Shown here: positions 8,215-15,744 of the stretch, piece after piece
Position numbering within the stretch: the stretch's first letter is position 1
Layout: each line of letters begins with the position of its first letter
Origin: an uncultured Steroidobacter sp.
GTDB lineage: Bacteria > Pseudomonadota > Gammaproteobacteria > Steroidobacterales > Steroidobacteraceae
NCBI GenBank assembly: GCA_937864115.1
Contig: CALMII010000021.1
Span: 37,739 to 101,738 of the forward strand
Reading direction: 5' to 3'
DNA length: 64,000 nt
Program-made: the position numbers and the translations under genes
The notes under the pieces: generated by a model
Database searches by the model: none
Told to the model about the DNA's origin: nothing
What the model saw: only the letters and a program-made list of their open reading frames with translations

Positions 8215-9267
8215 ATGACGTCACGCAATCTTTCCCTCCTTGGCCTGATCGCAATCGTCGTGCTCGCCGCTGGCCTGTGGCTGGCGAATCCACGTTCATC
8301 CGCGCAGAAATCGGATCTGCTCTATCCCGGACTGAAGCAGGATCTCGACAAAATCACCGCGATCCGCCTCTACAAGGCAGGCAACGAACCCGCCGTGGAA
8401 CTCACGCGCGGCGAATCGCACTGGCAGGTCGCGCAACGCTCGAGCTATCCCGCCGATGCGGCGAAAGTGCGGCGCCTGTTGCAGTCGCTGGCGGACGCCA
8501 GGTCGATCGAAGAGAAAACCTCGAATCCGGACAACTACCCTGCGCTCGGCGTGGAGGATGTCGCGGACGCCGCGGCAGCCGGCACGCGCGTCGAACTCGT
8601 CGGCACGGCACAGCCTGTCGATCTGATCGTCGGCAAGAACGCCGGCACGAAGGGCTCCTATGTTCGCCGCACGGGCGAACCGGCCAGCTGGCAGACGAAC
8701 GAGAGCATCGAAGCCTCGGCGACGCCGCACGACTGGCTGCAGACTGCCGTGCTCGACATCGGCGCCGATCGCGTGCAGTCCGCGGCGATCACCGTCGGCA
8801 GCGGCAAGCCATACACGATCGCCAAGGCCGCACGCGCCGATGCCGACTTCAAGGTTGCGGGGCTGCCGAAAGGCAAGGAAGCGGATACGTTCGCGGCGAA
8901 CAACATGGCCACCGCACTCGCCGGCCTCACGCTCTCGGACGTACGTCCGGCCCAGGACTTCGCTGCCGACAAGTCCGTCGCGCATGCGACCTTCCGGACG
9001 TTCGACGGCCTGGTCGTGGAACTCGACGGATTCTCGAAGGATGACAAGCACTATGTCGCCGCGAAGACGTCCTACGACGATGCGCTGGCAAAGCAGTTCC
9101 ACGTCGAGACCCAGGCGCCTGCCGATGGTGAAGGCAATGCGCCGAAGGCGAGCAGCGAGGAAGAGTCCGGCAAAACCAATGCCCGCCTGCAGGGCTGGGT
9201 GTACGAGATCGCCGACTACAAGTACGAGCTGATCTTCAAGCCGGCGGATTCGCTGGTGAAGAAGTAA
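8215..9267 (+). CDS. DUF4340 domain-containing membrane-anchored protein
   Basis: The 350-residue protein has one N-terminal membrane span (about 7-24, LLGLIAIVVLAAGLWLA) and a large periplasmic domain. The DUF4340 pattern is visible: DLDKITAIRLYKAG, then a HWQVAQRS tryptophan motif, and repeated beta-rich units of about 120 residues (for example SWQTNESIEASATPHDWLQ). The start ATG 8215 is chosen because the membrane span follows directly; an upstream start at 8140 would overlap the GldG-like gene without need. DUF4340 proteins commonly end GldA/F/G-type operons (family knowledge), and this is the last gene before the REP repeats. Its role is unknown. Confidence 0.85.
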   Translation: MTSRNLSLLGLIAIVVLAAGLWLANPRSSAQKSDLLYPGLKQDLDKITAIRLYKAGNEPAVELTRGESHWQVAQRSSYPADAAKVRRLLQSLADARSIEEKTSNPDNYPALGVEDVADAAAAGTRVELVGTAQPVDLIVGKNAGTKGSYVRRTGEPASWQTNESIEASATPHDWLQTAVLDIGADRVQSAAITVGSGKPYTIAKAARADADFKVAGLPKGKEADTFAANNMATALAGLTLSDVRPAQDFAADKSVAHATFRTFDGLVVELDGFSKDDKHYVAAKTSYDDALAKQFHVETQAPADGEGNAPKASSEEESGKTNARLQGWVYEIADYKYELIFKPADSLVKK

Positions 9268-9271
9268 GGCC

Positions 9272-9412
9272 GCCTGTGGGGCCGGCTTCAGCCCAATGGC
9301 CCTGACATAAGGATTTGCTCTGCCTGTGGGGCCGGCTTCAGCCGGCCTCTGCCTGTAGGTCAGGCTTCAGCCTGACATCTTTCCAGAGGCCGGCTAAAGC
9401 CGGCCCCACAGG
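9272..9412. repeat. REP-like repeat cluster 1
   Basis: This is the most complex copy of the two-module repeat in the window. A broken module A (9275-9290) runs into GCCCAATGGC (9291-9300). Then come a complete module A (9324-9349, stem GGCCGGCT/AGCCGGCC), module B (9354-9376, stem GTCAGGCT/AGCCTGAC) and an inverted module A (9385-9412, loop AA instead of TC). It fills the gap between the convergent DUF4340 and RDD genes, where it could fold at the 3' end of either transcript. Confidence 0.9.
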
Positions 9413-9416
9413 AAAT

Positions 9417-9941
9417 TCAGCGGGCGCGCTTCGGCAGCAATACCACGCGCGTCTTCGTCCACCGATCCGGCCACGCCTGTTTGTCGCGATCGATCCAGAT
9501 CCACAGGTAGGCAATCGCCAGCGGCGCGAGCGCAATGCAGTTCGCCGCCACGCGCGGCGTTTTCGGCCAGTCGTGCCAGATCCACCAGTAGCCGATCAGG
9601 AACGGCACGCACAGCACGAAGACGGCGCCGAGCCGCCGCAGGGCATCGCCGACGGAAAGCAGCGCACCATCGTGCCGCTCCAGGCGCAGACGCCAGGCGA
9701 GCATGCCCACTGTCTGGCCGCGTCGCGTCCAGAAAAAGATGAAAAATCCGGCGACGACGGCGATCTGCACGAGGTGATACAGGTGCGCCAGCCAGCCCAC
9801 CTCTTCCGCCACCAGCACGCGGCCTTTCAGGAACGGCAGGAACGGCACCGTGGCGACGACCATGAAGGCAAAGATCGGCAGGCAGTCGTAGACCATCGCA
9901 CCGAGACGCCTGAGGAGGCCGGCAGGAGGCGTCTGGATCAT
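9417..9941 (-). CDS. RDD family membrane protein
   Basis: The 174-residue protein starts with MIQTPPAGLLRRLGAMVYDCLP, matching the RDD pattern in which an Arg and later Asp residues lie in the first membrane helix (LLRRLGAMVYD). Four hydrophobic segments are visible. RTRRGQTVGMLAWRLRLE is the typical central RDD motif. Start ATG 9941 is preferred because the alternative at 9971 would overlap lptG. It follows lptG by 7 bp, so it is likely the last gene of lptFG. RDD proteins are often transporters of unknown substrate or accessory membrane proteins. Confidence 0.85.
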   Translation of the reverse strand: MIQTPPAGLLRRLGAMVYDCLPIFAFMVVATVPFLPFLKGRVLVAEEVGWLAHLYHLVQIAVVAGFFIFFWTRRGQTVGMLAWRLRLERHDGALLSVGDALRRLGAVFVLCVPFLIGYWWIWHDWPKTPRVAANCIALAPLAIAYLWIWIDRDKQAWPDRWTKTRVVLLPKRAR

Positions 9942-9948
9942 CGCAACC

Positions 9949-11016
9949 TCAGCGGACACGGGACACCGCAACTCCAGTGATCAGCGCCAGCACCACCGTC
10001 GGCGTCCAGCCGACGACGATGGGCGGCAGATCGAAGATCGCGCCGCTGCTGTCCATCAGGCGCGCCAGCAGCAGGAACAGGACGCCGACCATGATGCCCA
10101 CTACCGTACGCGCACCCGTGCCGGTCGAGCGCATCGGTCCGAACGCGAACGGCACCGCGAGCACGACGATGATGGACACGGCCACCGTGCGGGCGATGCG
10201 CGCCCACATGGCAGCCTCGGCCGAATTCGCATCCAGCCCATTACGTTTCAGGTGCGCGATGTATCCCGTCAGCGCGCGCACCGGCATCGCATCCGGCTTG
10301 ATGGCTGCAAGGCCGAGGAACTCTGCCGAGAGATTGGTCTCGAGGGTCGCGGAGGCATGCTGCTCGGGAACGATGCGATCGTTCTCGACTTTCGACTGGC
10401 GATAGTCGCCCAGGGTCCAGCGGTTCTGCTTGTCGATGCTGGCATTGCCGGCCTTGCCGACGCTCAGCAGCCGGCGCTGCGCATCGAACTGGAATACATA
10501 GACGCCGCCGAAACTGTTCTCGGCGCTCTGGCGCTGCACCGACAGGATGGTGTCGCCGTCCTTCGCCCAGGCCGCGCGGTTGCCGGCCATGCTGTAGTCC
10601 TGGAATTTCTGGAAGGTCTTCATCTCGCGCGCGTACTGCTCCAGCGGCGGCGCGACGTACTCGCCGAGCGCCCAGGTCGCCGCCATCAGCAGCACACCGG
10701 CACCGAACACCCACGCGCCGATGCGCACCACCGACACGCCCGCCGCCCGGATCACCACCAGTTCCAGCGAACGAGCGAGATTCCCCAGCGACAGCAGCGC
10801 GCCGATGAGCGAGGCGATCGGCAGCATGTCGAATGCCGTCTGCGGCAGGTTCAGGCCGACGTACATCAATGCGCTCACGCCGGTGTAGTTGCCGACCCCC
10901 ACTTCGTCCTGCTGCGAGATGAGCAGGTACAGGCCGTTCAGTACCGCCAGCACCAGCAGCACCAGCAGCGTGTAGCCGATGACATTGCGCATCACGTAAC
11001 GCGACAGCAGCGACAT
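9949..11016 (-). CDS. lptG: LPS export system permease LptG
   Basis: LptG forms the inner-membrane LptB2FG ABC exporter that extracts lipopolysaccharide for transport to the outer membrane. The 355 residues show the family layout: three N-terminal spans (about 10-35, 60-80, 100-120), a periplasmic beta-jellyroll domain (about 125-265), and three C-terminal spans. The N-terminus LLSRYVMRNVIGYTLLVLLVLAVLNGLY is typical. It starts one base after the lptF stop, so the two are co-translated. LptB is not in the window. Confidence 0.92.
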   Translation of the reverse strand: MSLLSRYVMRNVIGYTLLVLLVLAVLNGLYLLISQQDEVGVGNYTGVSALMYVGLNLPQTAFDMLPIASLIGALLSLGNLARSLELVVIRAAGVSVVRIGAWVFGAGVLLMAATWALGEYVAPPLEQYAREMKTFQKFQDYSMAGNRAAWAKDGDTILSVQRQSAENSFGGVYVFQFDAQRRLLSVGKAGNASIDKQNRWTLGDYRQSKVENDRIVPEQHASATLETNLSAEFLGLAAIKPDAMPVRALTGYIAHLKRNGLDANSAEAAMWARIARTVAVSIIVVLAVPFAFGPMRSTGTGARTVVGIMVGVLFLLLARLMDSSGAIFDLPPIVVGWTPTVVLALITGVAVSRVR

Positions 11017-11017
11017 G

Positions 11018-12220
11018 TCAGCTCACCGCCGCGGGCCGCACGCGCCCGATCGGATAGGCCCTGAGCAGCAGCAACGCCGCAGCGACCAGCGCGATGACAT
11101 GCACCCACCACAGGCCGAGGGACTGCGGCGCCACGCCGTTTTCGATCCAGGTGCGCGCCGCCACCAGCGAGTTGTAGTAGATGAAGTACGCGAGGATCGC
11201 GATGCCCATCCTGCCGAAGCGGCCCTGTCGCGGCCGCAGACGCGCGAGCGGCACGGCCAGCATCATCAGCACCAGCGCGCTCACCGGCGTCGCGATGCGC
11301 CAGTGCAGTTCGGCCACGTCCTTCAGGTCGGTGGAATCGAGCAGTTCGGCCGTCAGTTTCATGTCCGCCTTCGAGGCCCGGCCGGCCGGATCGCCCAGGC
11401 GGATCGGAATGCCGCCCTCGCTGAACCTGATGATGCGGAACTGACCCTCGCCGGGCACGCCTTCGTAGCGCTCGCCGTCATAGAGCACGAAGGTCTGCTC
11501 CGCCTGCCCCGCTCCGCGCTGCTCGGCGCGCGTGGCCGTCCAGATCTCGAAACGGCTCGCAGGCTGCACTTCGCGCGCGTCGCCTGATTCATCCGTCTTC
11601 ACGGGGCGTTCGATGAACACGTTCACGTTGTGCAGGATGCCGTTCTCGTCCACGCGCTCGGCATAGAACACGATGTTGCCGCCGCCGAAGGTACGGAACC
11701 GGCCCGGTTCGAGCAGTCCGAACTGCGCATCGCGCAGCGCCTCGGCGCGGATGGCCTGCGCTCGCGCACTCGCCGCCGGAATCGCGATGAAGGACAGCCA
11801 GGCGAGCAGCGCCACGATGACGATGCCCAGCAAGGTGATCGGCCGGAACAGGCCCGCCGGTCCCACGCCGCAGGCCTGGATCGCCGCCATCTCGCTCTCG
11901 TGATACAGCCGGCCGAGCGCCAGCATGATGGCGAGGAAGAAACCGATCGGCATGATGATCGAGAGGTTGCCGGTGGTCGTGAGTCCGATCAGGGCAAAGA
12001 CGACTTCGCGCGGAAAGTCGTTGGCGGCCGCCTGCGACAGCACGCGTGCGAGCTGGTTCGCCAGCAGGATCGCAAGCAGTACGACCGTCACGGCCAGCCA
12101 GGTGACGGCGACTTCGCGAAAGACATAGCGATCGAGCGTACGCAGCGCGGATACCTCAGCGCGAACAGGGCGGATACAATCTCCGGCCTTCGTTCTGCCG
12201 GCGCATACGTTAAGCGACAC
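11018..12220 (-). CDS. lptF: LPS export system permease LptF
   Basis: LptF pairs with LptG in the LPS exporter. The protein has the same architecture: three N-terminal membrane spans, a central periplasmic beta domain and three C-terminal spans. LRTLDRYVFREVAVTWLAV matches the first helix of LptF. The start is uncertain. The frame opens with GTG at 12220, giving a 28-residue extension before LDRYVFREV with no family counterpart. A start nearer 12142 would need a CTG codon. The pepA promoter lies within the extension. Divergent lptF/pepA arrangement is conserved in gammaproteobacteria and supports both calls. Confidence 0.9.
   Translation of the reverse strand: MSLNVCAGRTKAGDCIRPVRAEVSALRTLDRYVFREVAVTWLAVTVVLLAILLANQLARVLSQAAANDFPREVVFALIGLTTTGNLSIIMPIGFFLAIMLALGRLYHESEMAAIQACGVGPAGLFRPITLLGIVIVALLAWLSFIAIPAASARAQAIRAEALRDAQFGLLEPGRFRTFGGGNIVFYAERVDENGILHNVNVFIERPVKTDESGDAREVQPASRFEIWTATRAEQRGAGQAEQTFVLYDGERYEGVPGEGQFRIIRFSEGGIPIRLGDPAGRASKADMKLTAELLDSTDLKDVAELHWRIATPVSALVLMMLAVPLARLRPRQGRFGRMGIAILAYFIYYNSLVAARTWIENGVAPQSLGLWWVHVIALVAAALLLLRAYPIGRVRPAAVS
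12171..12178 (+). promoter_or_regulatory. Probable -10 region for pepA
   Basis: GGATACAATCTCC contains TACAAT at about 12173-12178, some 80 bp before the pepA ATG. The resemblance to other -10 boxes in this window and the divergent gene arrangement support it. No clear -35 is seen. It lies inside the N-terminal extension of the lptF frame, which argues that lptF starts further inside. Confidence 0.5.
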
Positions 12221-12255
12221 GGCATCCTGCGTAAACCTTGAGAAGAGGACGGCCC

Positions 12256-13737
12256 ATGGAATTTTTTGCGACCACCAGCGCGCCCGCGCGGCAGCGCACC
12301 GAATGCGCGATCGTCGGCGTGTACGACAAAGGCGTCCTGTCCGATGCGGCAGCCGAGATCGACGCCCGCAGCGGCGGACGCCTGGCGAAGCTGGTGAAGA
12401 AAGGTGATCTGCGCGGCAAGACCGGCGATGTCGTCACGCTCGCGGATCTCGATGGCGGCCCGTGCGAACGCATCATTGCCATCGGTCTGGGCGCCAAGAG
12501 CGCGTTCAATCGCAAACAGTATCGACGCGCGCTCAACTCGGCGCTGACGGCCATCGGCAAGACGAACGCACGGGAGGCGGTCAGCTATCTCGCACTCGAC
12601 GGCGCGAAGGACGCGGACACCTACACGCTCGCGCGCATCGCCGCGGAAGTCGCCGGCAACTCGGCGTATCGCATTCCGGATCACAAGACGGCCAACAAGC
12701 GGCCGAAGTCGCGGCTCGCGAAATTCGGTGTCGCAGCGACTCGCAGCGACCGCAGCAGCGTCGAACGCGGCATCGAACACGGCCGCGGCATCAGTGCCGG
12801 CATGTCGCTCATGCGCGACCTCGCCAATCAGCCCGGCAATGTCTGCACGCCCTCGTATCTCGCGAATGCCGCGAAGACCCTGTCGCGCGAGTACCGCAGC
12901 ATCAAGACGCGAGTGCTCAACGAAGCCGATTGCCGCAAGCTCAAGATGGGTTCGTTCCTGTCCGTCACCGAGGGCACCGAAGAACCGGCGCGTCTGATCG
13001 TGCTCGAGTACTACGGCGCCGAGCGCAGCAAGGCGCCGGTCGTGCTGGTCGGCAAGGGCGTGACCTTCGATACCGGCGGCATTTCGCTCAAGCCGCCGCC
13101 CGCGATGGATGAAATGAAGTTCGACATGAGCGGCGCCGCCAGCGTGCTCGGCACGTTCAAGGCGATCGCGGAACTGGAACTGGCGATCAATCTCGTCGGC
13201 GTCGTACCCGCCTGCGAAAACATGCCCGGCAGCCGCGCCACCAAGCCCGGCGACATCGTGAAGAGCATGTCGGGCCAGACCATCGAAGTGCTGAACACCG
13301 ACGCCGAGGGACGCCTGATCCTGTGCGATGCGATCACCTACGCGCGCCGCTTCAAGCCCGACACGCTCATCGACATCGCGACGCTCACCGGCGCCTGCGT
13401 CATGGCGCTCGGCAGTCACTACTGCGGCCTGTTCAGCAACGACGACGCACTGAGCGAAGCGCTGCAGGAGGCCGGCAACCGCAGCGACGATCGCGCCTGG
13501 CCGCTGCCGCTCGGCGAGGAATACGCCGAAGGACTCAAGAGCAACTTCGCCGACATGGCGAACGTCGCCGGCCGCGAAGGCGGCGCCATCACCGCGGCCT
13601 GCTTCCTCGCCAAGTTCACGGAAGGACTCAAGTGGGCGCATCTGGACGTGGCCGGCACCGCGTATCAGTCGGGCGCCAACAAGTCGAGCACGGGCCGCCC
13701 GGTGCCGTTGCTGGTCGACTACCTGATCAACCGGTAG
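12256..13737 (+). CDS. pepA: Cytosol (leucyl) aminopeptidase, M17 family
   Basis: PepA is a hexameric two-metal aminopeptidase of the cytosol, and in some bacteria also a DNA-binding regulator and recombination accessory protein. The 493-residue protein starts at ATG 12256 (MEFFATT). The C-terminal catalytic domain has GKGVTFDTGG at 266-275, including the metal-binding Lys and Asp, and the M17 signature NTDAEGRL at 347-354. It ends 4 bp before holC; pepA-holC-valS is a conserved order in gammaproteobacteria. Confidence 0.95.
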   Translation: MEFFATTSAPARQRTECAIVGVYDKGVLSDAAAEIDARSGGRLAKLVKKGDLRGKTGDVVTLADLDGGPCERIIAIGLGAKSAFNRKQYRRALNSALTAIGKTNAREAVSYLALDGAKDADTYTLARIAAEVAGNSAYRIPDHKTANKRPKSRLAKFGVAATRSDRSSVERGIEHGRGISAGMSLMRDLANQPGNVCTPSYLANAAKTLSREYRSIKTRVLNEADCRKLKMGSFLSVTEGTEEPARLIVLEYYGAERSKAPVVLVGKGVTFDTGGISLKPPPAMDEMKFDMSGAASVLGTFKAIAELELAINLVGVVPACENMPGSRATKPGDIVKSMSGQTIEVLNTDAEGRLILCDAITYARRFKPDTLIDIATLTGACVMALGSHYCGLFSNDDALSEALQEAGNRSDDRAWPLPLGEEYAEGLKSNFADMANVAGREGGAITAACFLAKFTEGLKWAHLDVAGTAYQSGANKSSTGRPVPLLVDYLINR

Positions 13738-13741
13738 TCGC

Positions 13742-14173
13742 GTGGCCCGCGTCGATTTCTACGTGCTGTCGCAGGAGGGCCCGGATGCCCGCCTGCGCAT
13801 CGCCTGCCGCCTGGTGGAGAAAGCCTACGACCAGAATCTGAAGGTCTACGTGCAGACATCGTCGCAGGCGGAAGCTCAGCGCCTCGACGAACTGCTGTGG
13901 ACGTTCAACGACCGCGCCTTCATTCCCCACGAGATCAACACCGGCAACGGTGCATCGCACGAACGCGTCGTGGTCCTGATCGGCGAAGCGGCCGCACCGC
14001 AGAGTCATCGACAATTGCTGATCAACCTCGTCAACCGCCTGCCCGACGATTTCGAACACTTCGAACGTGTCGCCGAGATCGTCGACGTCGATCCCGAGAA
14101 CAAGCGGCTGTCACGCGAGCGCTACAAGGTGTATCGCGAGCGCGGGTGCGAGCTGGATACGCACAATCTTTGA
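13742..14173 (+). CDS. holC: DNA polymerase III subunit chi
   Basis: Chi links the clamp loader to SSB. The 143-residue protein starts with GTG 13742 (VARVDFYVL). It shows the family pattern: FYVL at the N-terminus, ACRLVEKAYDQNLKVYVQTSS, the DELLWTFNDRAFIPHEI motif, and VVVLIG followed by LLINLVNRLPDDFEHFERVAEIVD (written here in two parts of one stretch at about 83-122). It follows pepA by 4 bp, and valS lies about 1.6 kb on, separated by two minus-strand genes and repeats. That interruption of pepA-holC-valS is unusual. Confidence 0.92.
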   Translation: MARVDFYVLSQEGPDARLRIACRLVEKAYDQNLKVYVQTSSQAEAQRLDELLWTFNDRAFIPHEINTGNGASHERVVVLIGEAAAPQSHRQLLINLVNRLPDDFEHFERVAEIVDVDPENKRLSRERYKVYRERGCELDTHNL

Positions 14174-14182
14174 GGAAGAACA

Positions 14183-14296
14183 GGATTGGTACGCAAAAGG
14201 CGCAATGAGGAACGCAAGAAGCGCAAAAAGTTCTCTCTGGGACTTTCGAAACTTGTGCCTTTTGCGTTCTTCCTTGCGCCTTTTGCGTACCAATCC
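14183..14296. repeat. Word-type inverted repeat, GCGCAAAAGG family, copy 1
   Basis: GGATTGGTACGCAAAAGGCG at the left end is mirrored by CGCCTTTTGCGTACCAATCC at the right end, and the inside is made of repeated words such as CGCAAAAG, CGCAA and GCGCAAAA and their complements. The whole gap between holC (plus) and the thioesterase (minus) could fold into one hairpin, suited to be a two-way terminator or 3'-end stabiliser. Confidence 0.85.
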
Positions 14297-14301
14297 CCCT
14301 C

Positions 14302-14754
14302 TTACTTCCTGATCCCCAGCCACCCGGCATGATCCACCGTATCCGTCGCACCGCGCTGGAACGCATCGCGCCACGACTGCGGCAGCGAGCGCTTCGTCAG
14401 GGTCCGGGTATCGACATGGACATAGACGGTTTCGGCCGTGGCGATGACCGGCTCGGCGCCGGCGATGCGGAATTCCGTTGCGAGCGTGAATGACGTGTTG
14501 CCGATGTGCTTCGCCGCGACGGAGGCTTCGATCACCTGGTCGTAGCGCGCCGGGGCTTTCCATTCGAGCGTCTGCTTGACGAGCTGGTAGTCGAGTTCGC
14601 CGCTCTGCAGTTCGTGCTCGAAGCCGAGTGCCCGCAGCCATTCCGCCGTCGCGAGGTCGACGTAGTCGGCGTAGCGCGCGTTGAAGACGACCTTCTGCGC
14701 ATCGCATTCGCCGTAGCGCACACGCAGGTAGTAACGGAAACGATCGGCAGACAT
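14302..14754 (-). CDS. Acyl-CoA thioesterase, 4HBT hotdog family
   Basis: The 150-residue protein has the 4HBT signature near its start: RYGECDAQKVVFNARYADY (14-32), where the Asp at 18 is the family's catalytic acid, then a helix WLRALGF. It probably hydrolyses an acyl-CoA or aryl-CoA thioester in the cytoplasm. It resembles YbgC/FadM-type enzymes, but the Tol-Pal neighbours of ybgC are absent, so the substrate is open. ATG 14754 is preceded by a word-type repeat and followed by a convergent one. Confidence 0.85.
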   Translation of the reverse strand: MSADRFRYYLRVRYGECDAQKVVFNARYADYVDLATAEWLRALGFEHELQSGELDYQLVKQTLEWKAPARYDQVIEASVAAKHIGNTSFTLATEFRIAGAEPVIATAETVYVHVDTRTLTKRSLPQSWRDAFQRGATDTVDHAGWLGIRK

Positions 14755-14771
14755 GTGAACCTCTCGGAAGA

Positions 14772-14856
14772 GAATGGCCGCAAAAAGCGCAAAAGGCGCA
14801 AGGTCAGAACTCCGGATTTCTTACTTTCGCGTCTTCTGCGCTTTTTGCGGCCATTC
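14772..14856. repeat. Word-type inverted repeat, GCGCAAAAGG family, copy 2
   Basis: GAATGGCCGCAAAAAGCGC (left) is mirrored by GCGCTTTTTGCGGCCATTC (right). The interior repeats GCAAAAGGCGCAAGGT words. It sits between two minus-strand genes, 5' of the thioesterase and 3' of the TauE-like permease. The same outer arms recur at 25911-25990. Confidence 0.85.
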
Positions 14857-14870
14857 CTTGATTCTTCGTC

Positions 14871-15635
14871 TCAACCCCTGACCCAGTAATAAACCGCGAG
14901 TCCCGCACCGACGGCGACGACGGTCCAGCGCAGCGGGTCGGCATTCATCCGGCCGGCGACACGGCCGCCGATCATGCCACCGACGACCGCGCCGGCGGCC
15001 ATCGCGGCCGCGACGATCCAGAGCACCTGGCCTGAGAACACGAAGAACACGGCCGCGGCGATGTTCACGCTGAAGGCGACGGCTTGCTTGAGCGCATTCA
15101 ATCGGGTCAGCGAATCGTGCAGCGTCGCGCCGAGCACGGCCAGGACGATGACGCTCATGCCGGCGGTGAAGAAGCCGCCGTAGATGCTCGCGAGCATGAC
15201 GGCGACGGTCGCCGGCGCCAGGTTTTCATGCCCGTCGCCATCGGAAGCGAGGCGCCGCACGACGAACTCGCGCACGCGATTCTGGAAAGCCAGCAGCAGC
15301 GACGCGAACAGCAGCATGAAGGGCACGAGCTTCTGGAACGTGTGCTCATGGGTCCGCAGCAGCAGCCATGCACCGGCGATTCCGCCCAGAATCGCCGCGG
15401 GCAGGCAGATCCGGAACCGCCTTTCCTGACCGCGGAGCTGGCCGAGCTGTGCCAGGGTCGCACCGAAATAACCCGGCGACAGCGCCACCGCATTCGTCAC
15501 GTTGGCGGCGATCGGCGGCACGCCGAGGCCCAGCAGCACGGGAAAACTGATCAGCGTGCCGCCGCCGGCGATGGCGTTGACCAGGCCGGCCGCGGCGGCA
15601 GCCACGGCGGCGATGAAGAGTTCGGAGGCAGTCAT
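14871..15635 (-). CDS. Sulfite exporter TauE/SafE family membrane protein
   Basis: The 254-residue membrane protein has seven to eight hydrophobic segments. Its family pattern includes the N-terminal [21 protein letters not shown] (about residues 16-36) and a second-half repeat with [14 protein letters not shown]. TauE/SafE proteins move sulfite or small organic anions, but the substrate is not set by sequence. The start is ATG 15635. It is divergent from valS with about 110 bp between. Confidence 0.9.
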   Translation of the reverse strand: MTASELFIAAVAAAAAGLVNAIAGGGTLISFPVLLGLGVPPIAANVTNAVALSPGYFGATLAQLGQLRGQERRFRICLPAAILGGIAGAWLLLRTHEHTFQKLVPFMLLFASLLLAFQNRVREFVVRRLASDGDGHENLAPATVAVMLASIYGGFFTAGMSVIVLAVLGATLHDSLTRLNALKQAVAFSVNIAAAVFFVFSGQVLWIVAAAMAAGAVVGGMIGGRVAGRMNADPLRWTVVAVGAGLAVYYWVRG

Positions 15636-15702
15636 CCGCGGAAGTATCGGGGAGCCGTGGATGGCCGGGCAAACCGGTCCGGCCCGGAACAGGACCTGCG
15701 GC

Positions 15703-15708
15703 TATAAT
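15703..15708 (+). promoter_or_regulatory. -10 box for valS
   Basis: A consensus TATAAT at 15703-15708 lies 37 bp before the valS ATG and is followed by the GC-rich CGCCGCCCCG, a discriminator typical of growth-controlled promoters. No good -35 is visible at the expected distance. Confidence 0.65.
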
Positions 15709-15744
15709 CGCCGCCCCGTTTTGTCCCGGACTCGCACAGTTCCC

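Noticed and set aside
12088..13641. Minus-strand reading frame of 517 codons opposite pepA
   Set aside because: It is antisense to a gene with clear M17 motifs and its text is Arg/Ala/Asp/His-rich shadow sequence, as expected for an opposite strand at this GC content.
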